NCBI GenBank assembly: GCA_025350445.1
Contig: JANXXV010000588.1
Location: forward strand, 1 to 9,899
DNA length: 9,899 bases
From: Bryobacteraceae bacterium
GTDB lineage: Bacteria > Acidobacteriota > Terriglobia > Bryobacterales > Bryobacteraceae
Direction: 5' to 3'
Shown: in pieces, positions 1 through 6,302 of the stretch
Layout of the letters: each line of letters begins with the position of its first letter
How positions within the stretch are numbered: the first letter of the stretch is position 1
The notes under the pieces: generated by a model
Told to the model about the DNA's origin: nothing
Seen by the model: only the letters and a program-made list of their open reading frames with translations
Database searches by the model: none
Made by a program: the position numbers and the translations under genes

Positions 1-224
1 CGTAACTTCCTTCTTAAGCTATTCGAACCCCTGGGCTTCAACTCTAATCAGCCGTTACGAACCATGGCCGACCGTGTCGCTACCACTGTCACGCTAATCT
101 AAATCGATTGCAAGAGAGTCAAACGCTCTTTGACTATAGCACGAGTGGACGTCCAAATCCATCCTTTTCTTAGGGCCATATGCTAATGAGTCGCTTGACC
201 TTAGCTGGCTTTGAGTACGGTGGT
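1..224. other. No gene recognised at left edge
   Basis: This stretch lies downstream of the TadZ/CpaE gene and runs to the window edge. On the plus strand a frame is open from base 1 to a TAA at 100-102 (33 codons, ending ...MADRVATTVTLI), but a second plus frame is open over almost the same length, so this is not evidence of coding. On the minus strand, where tad-cluster genes would be expected to continue after cpaE, I see only short frames ended by stops. No tRNA, terminator with a T-tract, or repeat was found. It could hold the tail of an upstream gene, but nothing supports that. Confidence 0.5.
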
Positions 225-1430
225 TCAGGCGTTCGACTTTCTGCCTTCGAGGCCATACCGGCTGGGCGCGATGGAGAAGAATTCGATAAATCGTTTTTTG
301 GGTTCGCCCGCGGGGTCGATCTTTTGATTGAGCATGCTCTGGCCTAAGGCGGTGCACTGGCGTCCGAGTTCCGAGGCGAAGTCGATAGGGCGTCCCTCGG
401 CAAGCGCGTGGGTAACGCCTTGATAGTCGTTGGGGAAAGTCATATGAATGGGCAATCCCAGCAGGCTCTCAATCTGCGAGGCGGAGATCACGGGGCGCTT
501 CTGGCACCGGTTCAGCAGCACGCTGACGCGGTCGCCAAGGTCGAGCGATTGGAGATATTGATACTTTTCGCGGGCCAGGTGCAGGGAAGGAATCTCTGGC
601 GTACATACCAAAAAGATCCGTTTGGATTCGTGCATCAGTTCAGTCGCGTACCGTTCCAGGTTCCCCGATAGATCCGCGCAAATCACGCGATAGTTCCGGC
701 GCACAAAATGGAGAAGGTTGCGCATCTGTCCGGGATCCATGCGAAAGTTCGGGTTCAATTTTCCGGCGTGGAGGATATCGAGCGATCCCCTGGCGGTAAT
801 CAACTGCGGCCAAAACTGTTCATCGATATCGTCGGAACGCTCCGCGGCATCGATTACGGAATAGGAGTTATCGAGCTTCAGCATGAAGCGCACGATGCCG
901 GAACTGAGATCGAAATCACCTAGAAATGTGGACGTTTTAGCTATATTGGACAGTGCGACCGCAGTATTTAAGGCGATGGTGGAAGTGCCGACGCCAGCCT
1001 TGGAGGGTAGAAAAGAGTAAAGCAAGTCGGAGGATTCCGAGACGACAGGTTTCTTCTCGAGCACTTCCTGCACGCGCCGCAGGCTATCCATCAATAGCGA
1101 CCGCTCAAATGGCGGAGTAAGAAACTCGCGCACACCCGACCGCATGACTTCGAGCAAAACCTGCGGGTCACAGGTCCGCTCGATGGCGACGATCTGAATC
1201 CCAGGGCAACAGCCTTCCATTTCCTTGCTGGCCGCGAGCGCTTCCTTTACCGACTCGACACTGAGAAAAATCAGGTTTGGGCCCTGCGCCCGCAGAAATC
1301 GGGAAAGTTCTAAGGTGGTGGGATAGTGATCGAACGCTCTCAGCAGCGTCAGACCCCCGATAGGTTCCAGAGCGGTCTCTGTCTGGGTTCGCAGCTCCCG
1401 GTTTGGGCAAATGATTACGCCACGCAGCAT
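225..1430 (-). CDS. TadZ/CpaE-type pilus assembly ATPase (401 aa)
   Basis: In the family, CpaE/TadZ proteins are MinD/ParA-like and mark the pole or assembly site of Tad (Flp) pili. Residues ~1-120 resemble an atypical receiver: the usual phospho-acceptor Asp position reads LIFLSVES, while the end has the typical GVREFLTPPF, so phosphorylation is unlikely. Residues ~135-370 form the ATPase domain. Its deviant Walker A is SKAGVGTST (signature K144); the P-loop lysine is Thr149, as in many CpaE proteins (Caulobacter has KGGVGAST). Asp172 and Asp174 in GDFDL fit the Walker A' motif. The C-terminal tail is basic and aromatic (KKRFIEFFSIAPSRYGL). The ATG start is supported by AGAAGG 10 nt upstream (plus-strand 1441-1446). 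No other tad genes (tadA, tadB, rcp) are visible, so it is either the last gene of a cluster reaching beyond the window or an orphan. Confidence 0.88.
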   Translation of the reverse strand: MLRGVIICPNRELRTQTETALEPIGGLTLLRAFDHYPTTLELSRFLRAQGPNLIFLSVESVKEALAASKEMEGCCPGIQIVAIERTCDPQVLLEVMRSGVREFLTPPFERSLLMDSLRRVQEVLEKKPVVSESSDLLYSFLPSKAGVGTSTIALNTAVALSNIAKTSTFLGDFDLSSGIVRFMLKLDNSYSVIDAAERSDDIDEQFWPQLITARGSLDILHAGKLNPNFRMDPGQMRNLLHFVRRNYRVICADLSGNLERYATELMHESKRIFLVCTPEIPSLHLAREKYQYLQSLDLGDRVSVLLNRCQKRPVISASQIESLLGLPIHMTFPNDYQGVTHALAEGRPIDFASELGRQCTALGQSMLNQKIDPAGEPKKRFIEFFSIAPSRYGLEGRKSNA

Positions 1431-1454
1431 TTTAATAGCACCTTCTCTATTTAC

Positions 1455-1483
1455 ACTCTAAGGTCGTTGGAGGTCGCCAACAA
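1455..1483 (-). promoter_or_regulatory. Possible promoter of the cpaE-like gene
   Basis: Read on the minus strand, TTGTTG (plus-strand 1478-1483) and TAGAGT (1455-1460) are separated by exactly 17 nt. The -10 box matches TATAAT at 4 of 6 bases and the -35 box matches only the TTG of TTGACA. A short inverted repeat, GTTGG/CCAAC (1466-1470 and 1477-1481), lies in the spacer and could bind a regulator. Weak support, based on consensus and spacing only. Confidence 0.3.
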
Positions 1484-1509
1484 TCCCCCACTAGTCCCGT
1501 TCGTCACAG

Positions 1510-1550
1510 AATAGTACTAAACCAGGGGTTTCCCCTTAGTCCAGACTATT
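1510..1550. other. Nested three-part hairpin
   Basis: Three nested perfect stems surround a TTT loop: AATAGT/ACTATT (1510-1515 and 1545-1550), ACTAA/TTAGT (1516-1520 and 1536-1540), and GGGG/CCCC (1525-1528 and 1532-1535). They give 15 base pairs, broken by a 4-nt bulge on each side (ACCA at 1521-1524, CCAG at 1541-1544). The right outer arm overlaps the stop codon of the mscL remnant (1546-1548). No T-tract follows on either strand, so a standard intrinsic terminator is doubtful. It may be an RNA structure or a remnant of a recombination site in the cpaE upstream region. Confidence 0.5.
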
Positions 1551-1722
1551 GTTCAGTAGCAAGTGGATCTCTGGTATTTGTCACAAATGGCTTTCCACTC
1601 GCCGGTCCGGCCGTTGGAGAAGCCCGCACGGGGGTGTTGAGGCTTTCTATTTGCCAGATCACGCCTACGGCGAGGTCCACTACGTATGCCGCCATCGCAA
1701 ATTCTTCGAATTCCCTGAGCAT
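1546..1722 (-). pseudogene. Truncated mscL remnant (58 codons)
   Basis: Found by reading the minus strand by eye. The 58-codon frame begins MLREFEEFAMAAYVVDLAVG and then VI, which matches the conserved start of the large-conductance mechanosensitive channel MscL (family: M-x-K-E-F-x-E-F-A-x-R-G-N-V-V-D-L-A-V-G-V-I). After residue 22 the expected IGAAF...PPLG membrane helix is replaced by WQIESLNTP..., which I do not recognise, and the frame stops at TAG 1546-1548. A normal MscL has about 130-150 residues and two membrane helices, so this cannot form a channel. The last residues (TRDPLATEQ) vaguely recall the MscL tail EIRDLLKEQ, which would suggest an internal deletion, but that is too short to trust. 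The ribosome binding site GGGAG, 6 nt before the ATG (plus-strand 1729-1733), is intact. The piece sits 93 nt beyond the tRNA-Lys 3' end. Confidence 0.72.
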
Positions 1723-1815
1723 TTTGTTCTCCCGCTTGCCACAGAAAACTTATCGGCACGTTTCCGGTGGAGAGTAATGTTAATGGAGGATCAGACAAGG
1801 ACGTAACGAAGTAGA

Positions 1816-1891
1816 TGGTGAGCCGGGCGGGACTCGAACCCGCGACCACTGCATTAAAAGTGCGGTGCTCTACCAACTGAGCTACCGGCCC
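1816..1891 (-). tRNA. tRNA-Lys (anticodon UUU), CCA encoded
   Basis: The full cloverleaf reads on the minus strand: 7-bp acceptor GGGCCGG/CCGGCTC (one G-U pair at 2-71), D arm GCTC/GAGC with the AGTTGGTA loop, anticodon loop CTTTTAA (anticodon UUU, lysine), variable loop TGGTC, T arm GCGGG/CCCGC with loop TTCGAGT, discriminator A73 and a genomic CCA. Total length is 76 nt. The anticodon stem CCGCA/TGCAG has a C28-A42 mismatch; the other four pairs are Watson-Crick. The layout matches E. coli tRNA-Lys closely. No tandem tRNA is next to it. Confidence 0.97.
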
Positions 1892-2023
1892 GCTGTTGTG
1901 AGGAATTAGCCTGTTTACCGCTCCTTAGAGGATAACATGGCGGCTCCTGTTCGCCCACTGCAGCGGACTCCCGGTCCGTGTGTGTATTTAGTCCTCCCTC
2001 TAGACCATAGTGCCGCCGCCTGT

Positions 2024-2031
2024 GCTAAGTT
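2024..2031 (+). promoter_or_regulatory. Extended -10 for a leaderless transcript
   Basis: TGCTAAGTT (2023-2031 region) contains an extended -10, TG-C-TAAGTT. The hexamer 2026-2031 is followed by 6 nt (CTCACT) and then the ATG at 2038, placing the expected +1 at the A of the start codon. There is no Shine-Dalgarno sequence upstream of this ATG. A weak -35-like TAGACC lies at 2001-2006 (19-nt spacer). Confidence 0.5.
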
Positions 2032-2037
2032 CTCACT

Positions 2038-2340
2038 ATGGCTAAAGAAATTATCGAAGTGGACTGTCCTTGCTGCCGGACCAGCCTCAAGATCGACACG
2101 GTCACGGGCGCCGTCATTAGTCATAAGCAGCCGGAAAAGCCCCCGCCGATCGAGGATCTGGCGGCGGCGGTGGCTAATCTGAAGGGAGAAGCGGCAAGGA
2201 GGGAAGAGGTGTTTCAGAAGTCGTTCGCCGACCACAACAACCGCAAGTCAGTGCTCGACCGGAAATTCGACGAACTGTTGAAGCAGGCCAAGTCCGATCC
2301 GGACACTGGCCCGCCCAAGCGTAACTTCGATTTCGATTGA
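2038..2340 (+). CDS. Small conserved-looking CPCC protein, function unknown
   Basis: A 100-residue soluble acidic-basic protein without signal peptide or membrane segment. The N-terminus carries C10-P-C12-C13 in VDCPCCRTSLKID, half of a zinc-ribbon-like knuckle; no second cysteine pair exists, so metal binding would need dimerisation or other ligands. Residues ~38-78 (IEDLAAAVANLKGEAARRE...LLKQ) are charged and probably helical or coiled coil, and the tail is GPPKRNFDFD. I recall similar short proteins from Acidobacteriota, but I cannot name a family. The start is set by the extended -10 lying 6 nt upstream, with no ribosome binding site. The gene diverges from tRNA-Lys and converges with metY. 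Codon use looks ordinary for the window, and the ORF is free of stops in a region where the other frames are less protein-like. Confidence 0.78.
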   Translation: MAKEIIEVDCPCCRTSLKIDTVTGAVISHKQPEKPPPIEDLAAAVANLKGEAARREEVFQKSFADHNNRKSVLDRKFDELLKQAKSDPDTGPPKRNFDFD

Positions 2341-2343
2341 AGA

Positions 2344-2415
2344 CCGCCGGCTTTGCGCGGCTTCAAAGCGGCCGGAGGCGGGTCCTGGGGGACCCGCGCA
2401 GACGCGGGCGTCTGC
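2344..2415. repeat. Tandem GC hairpins between convergent genes (REP-like)
   Basis: Two perfect hairpins lie back to back: GCGGGTCC/GGACCCGC (2378-2385 and 2390-2397, loop TGGG) and GCAGACG/CGTCTGC (2398-2404 and 2409-2415, loop CGGG). Just before them is an imperfect stem with GCTTTG/CAAAGC (within 2349-2369) flanked by GCCGG/GGCCGG. They fill the gap between the CPCC gene and metY, which converge. Without T-tracts they are not classical intrinsic terminators, but could act as a bidirectional transcription block or 3'-end stabiliser. The sequence style (two adjacent GC hairpins with ggGG loops) is that of interspersed REP-type elements, which I recall as common in Solibacter-like genomes. 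Confidence 0.6.
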
Positions 2416-2457
2416 CCCACCTCTGCTAAGAAGATACGTGCTGCCCGGCGCGTGGCG

Positions 2458-3762
<1,305 letters not shown>

Positions 3763-3776
3763 CTATGTTATCTCGA

Positions 3777-4769
3777 TTATCGAAGCCATGCGTCGCGGCG
3801 CCCGCTCACAAATTCATCGTCGTTGAGCGCGGGGTAGGCGGCATAGACGCGGTCAATCTCGCCCAGTTGCCCAGGGGAAAGATCCTCATTCGGATTCAGA
3901 CACCAACGGCCTTCGAGCAGTCCTTGACGCCGCAGCACCTCATGCAAGCCGGCTATGCAGCCGTGGAACCCGTTCGCCGCATCGAAGAAGGCCGCGTTGG
4001 AGTCTGTGACTTGCACTCCCATGGTTAGAGCCTGATCGGCCGGAAGGGTGGGTAGTGTTTCCAGAAGCTCCACCGCGCGCCGGGTCCAAACCGACCAGTG
4101 CCCCAGAAGACCGCCTACGATCCGGAGTTTCTTGCCGCTGAAGTGAAACTCGGTGAGGAGGTCGGCGACGATGTTGTCGTCATTGCCGGTGTAGAGCGCA
4201 ATTTCCGCGGCGCGGCCCGAATCGGCCACGGCGCGGATGACGTCCAGCGTCTGGTAGCGGTTGAATGGCGCCATCTTGATGGCGACCACGTTTTCGATTT
4301 CGGCGAAGCGGCGCCAGAATTCATACGGCAGCACGCGGCCGCCGACGGCAGGTTGAAGATAGAAACCAATCACGGGAATCACTTGCGCCACGGCAGTAGT
4401 GTGGTCGATCAGTTTCCGGGTGGTGGCGTTCGGAAGGGCGGCCAAGCTAAGCAATCCCGCGTGGTAGCCGAGGCTCGCGGCAAGTTCCGCTTCCCGGACT
4501 GCTTGCGGCGTAGGCCCGCAGATGCCCGCGATACGCAGGCAGCCGGCCGCTTCCTCCCGCGCCAGTTCGAGGACCGGCTTCAGCAGGCCCGCTTCGCGAA
4601 TGGCGAACTGCGTGGTGTGGACGCCGACGGCGATGCCGCCCGCCCCCGCGGCTGCGTAGTAGCGCGTCAAGGCGCGCTGCCGCCGTTCGTCGAGCTTACG
4701 CTCCGAGGTCAGCGCGAGCGGGTGCGCGGGAATCACCAGCCCTCGCCGCAGCATGGCGCGAGGGTCCAT
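3777..4769 (-). CDS. DapA/N-acetylneuraminate lyase superfamily protein
   Basis: A class I aldolase-type (beta/alpha)8 enzyme, probably cytoplasmic. Such enzymes form a Schiff base with a 2-oxo acid (often pyruvate) and add or remove an aldehyde. Visible family marks: GGIAVGVHTTQF (44-55) at the place of the DapA GTTGE loop, Tyr137 in IGFYLQPAVGG at the place of the catalytic Tyr, and Lys165 in VVAIKMAPFNR as the Schiff-base lysine. At 330 residues it is longer than DapA (~290-300), and the strongly altered TT and Tyr regions argue against true lysine-pathway DapA; the substrate cannot be named. Its ATG overlaps the TAA of the preceding epimerase by one base (TAATG), and a purine-rich CAGGGACGGGAA lies upstream, so translation is probably coupled. 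The pairing with an SDR-like protein suggests a shared sugar-acid or oxo-acid route. Confidence 0.85.
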   Translation of the reverse strand: MDPRAMLRRGLVIPAHPLALTSERKLDERRQRALTRYYAAAGAGGIAVGVHTTQFAIREAGLLKPVLELAREEAAGCLRIAGICGPTPQAVREAELAASLGYHAGLLSLAALPNATTRKLIDHTTAVAQVIPVIGFYLQPAVGGRVLPYEFWRRFAEIENVVAIKMAPFNRYQTLDVIRAVADSGRAAEIALYTGNDDNIVADLLTEFHFSGKKLRIVGGLLGHWSVWTRRAVELLETLPTLPADQALTMGVQVTDSNAAFFDAANGFHGCIAGLHEVLRRQGLLEGRWCLNPNEDLSPGQLGEIDRVYAAYPALNDDEFVSGRRDAWLR

Positions 4770-5788
4770 TAGAATTTCCCGTCCCTGGTTTCAAAGTGCG
4801 TGGGCTTGTCGTGCGTAGCGCCGCCCAATCCGATCCAGTGCGCGGTCCAGGCAATCAGTTCGTCCGCGCTCACCGCCGGGTAGCCGAACAGCCGCTGGCA
4901 TCGGGCCGCGTTATTCAGCAGCGCCGTGCCGGCTTCAGCGCCTGTGAATGTGGGGGCCACGCCAAAGATCTCACCGAAGCGGGTGGCAATCCGGCGGACC
5001 GACAGCATCTCCGGTCCAGTGAGATTCAGCACCGCGGGCGGCGATTGACAGAGCCCGAACGCCCGCAGGCAGACCGAATTCGCGTCGCCCTGCCAGATCA
5101 CGTTCACCATCCCGGGAGTGACGTCGATTGCCTCGCGCCGGAACACCTTGTTTCCAATATCGAGCAGCACCCCGTAGCGCAGCTCCGCCGCGTAGTTGAG
5201 CCGCAACAAAACCACCGGAGTGCCGTACAGACCGGAGAAGTATTCGAACATGCGCTCGCGGCCCAGAACCGATTGGGCGTATTCGCCAACGGGCGCGGGC
5301 GCGGTGGATTCGGTTGCACCGCCCGATGTGATGGGAACGAATGGATACACGTTGCCGCTGGAAAAGGCGACGATGCGCGAGTTGCGGTAACGCTCGGCGG
5401 CGAGTGCGGCGAGGTGGACGTTCATCGCCCAGGTGAGGCCTTCGCCGCCGGTTGAGCCGAACTTCCTCCCGGTCATGTAGACGACGTTCGGAATTTCCGG
5501 CAGGGCTTCCACTTGGGAGCGGTCGAGCAAATCGCAAGCGATGATTTCGATTCCGGCCGAGAGCAATTCCCGACGCGCGGCCGCCGAACTAAATCTGGAG
5601 ACCGCGATGATGCGGCGCTTTAATCCGGCCCGTTCCGCGGCACGCCGCGCCAGCATCGCCAGCGTCGGTCCCATCTTCCCGCCCGCGCCCAGCAGGATCA
5701 GGTCGCCGTCCATACTTGCGGCAGCCGCTATGTCGGCCTGGGACGGCGTGGAGAGCTTGTCGATCAGTTGCAGCTCGTTTTCGATCAC
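4769..5788 (-). CDS. NAD(P)-binding epimerase/dehydratase-like protein lacking YxxxK
   Basis: An extended-SDR-like Rossmann protein. Numbered from the GTG at 5788 (339 aa): dinucleotide motif LGAGGKMG (33-40), an Asp at the end of a beta strand in IIACDLL, a VVYMTGRKFGS strand/loop, SSGNVYP (143-149) matching the SSxxVYG motif, and the tyrosine in GEYAQSVLGRE. In normal members this is YxxxK; here the lysine is replaced by Val (codon GTT), so proton transfer of the usual kind is unlikely. The frame also has an upstream ATG at 5827 (13 codons more), which would overlap the kinase gene by 43 nt. I prefer the GTG because GTGA overlaps the kinase TGA stop (5785-5787) by 4 nt and the protein then begins with IENELQLIDKLSTPS. 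Neither start has a clear ribosome binding site. It overlaps the DapA-like gene by 1 nt. It could be a true reductase with another acid, a non-catalytic binding protein, or use an unusual mechanism. Confidence 0.82.
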   Translation of the reverse strand: MIENELQLIDKLSTPSQADIAAAASMDGDLILLGAGGKMGPTLAMLARRAAERAGLKRRIIAVSRFSSAAARRELLSAGIEIIACDLLDRSQVEALPEIPNVVYMTGRKFGSTGGEGLTWAMNVHLAALAAERYRNSRIVAFSSGNVYPFVPITSGGATESTAPAPVGEYAQSVLGRERMFEYFSGLYGTPVVLLRLNYAAELRYGVLLDIGNKVFRREAIDVTPGMVNVIWQGDANSVCLRAFGLCQSPPAVLNLTGPEMLSVRRIATRFGEIFGVAPTFTGAEAGTALLNNAARCQRLFGYPAVSADELIAWTAHWIGLGGATHDKPTHFETRDGKF

Positions 5789-6267
5789 CGTTTGTACCCG
5801 ATTTTTCGCAGAAATCCGTGACGCCATTCGGCATCGGCAGGGGTTTCGACGCCTTTTGGAGAAGAGCCGTCGATCACTCCGAGAATTCCCCTCCCTTGTT
5901 CGGATTCGGCGACGATCACTTCCACGGGATTGGCGGTAGCGCAGTGGATGGTGCAGACCTCGGGCACGTCTTTGATCCGGCCCATGACGTTGATGGGATA
6001 ACCGTCCTTCATCAATACGATGAAGCTGTGTCCGGCTCCGATAGCCGTTGCGTTACGGATAGCGGCGGCTTCGAGATCGCCGTCGTTGCCGTCGGCGCGC
6101 GTGAGGCATGCACCGGAAGCTTCGTTGAAGGCGATGCCGAACTTCATTTGCGGTACGGTGTTGACCAGCGCTTCGTAGAGATCTTCCACTGTTTTAATGA
6201 AGTGGCTTGTGCCAAGGATGATATTGGAGCCTTCGGGTATTTCGAGGCGTACCGAATGAATCTGCAT
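5785..6267 (-). CDS. Adenosine-specific kinase family protein (DUF355, PF04008)
   Basis: 160 residues, the normal length of this small single-domain family, known from archaea and some bacteria as ATP-dependent adenosine-specific kinases with a stably phosphorylated histidine. The matching blocks are GTSHFIKTVEDLYEALVNTV (19-38), MKFGIAFNEASGACLTR (41-57), DGNDGDLEAAAIRNATAIGA (59-78), GHSFIVLMKDGYPINV (79-94), EVCTIHCATANPVEVIV (103-119) and GRGILGVIDG (126-135). His22 and His80 are candidates for the functional histidine; I cannot tell which. No signal peptide or membrane segment. There is no ribosome binding site; instead a TAAAAT box lies 6 nt before the ATG, which suggests a leaderless mRNA. 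It is the first gene of a four-gene run ending in metY; a link through adenosine and homocysteine, both products of S-adenosylhomocysteine, is possible but is my inference. Confidence 0.88.
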   Translation of the reverse strand: MQIHSVRLEIPEGSNIILGTSHFIKTVEDLYEALVNTVPQMKFGIAFNEASGACLTRADGNDGDLEAAAIRNATAIGAGHSFIVLMKDGYPINVMGRIKDVPEVCTIHCATANPVEVIVAESEQGRGILGVIDGSSPKGVETPADAEWRHGFLRKIGYKR

Positions 6268-6273
6268 GGGTCG

Positions 6274-6279
6274 ATTTTA
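6274..6279 (-). promoter_or_regulatory. -10 box of a leaderless promoter before the kinase
   Basis: On the minus strand TAAAAT is followed by exactly 6 nt (CGACCC) and the ATG of the adenosine-specific kinase, so transcription would begin at or next to the A of ATG. No Shine-Dalgarno sequence is present. No good -35 is seen at 16-18 nt. It lies in the 35-nt gap after the xylanase stop codon (TGA at 6303-6305) and would be the main promoter of the four-gene run. Confidence 0.55.
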
Positions 6280-6302
6280 GCGCGGTCTCTTTGCCTACCG
6301 GC

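Noticed and set aside
20..45. Possible second tRNA T-arm (TTCGAAT on the minus strand near 22-30)
   Set aside because: The flanking bases do not form a 5-bp T stem and no other cloverleaf arms are present; it is also not a usable repeat of the tRNA-Lys 3' end.
1553..1876. 107-codon minus-strand frame running through the tRNA
   Set aside because: It begins inside tRNA-Lys and is in a different frame from the MscL-like start, with no protein-like features.
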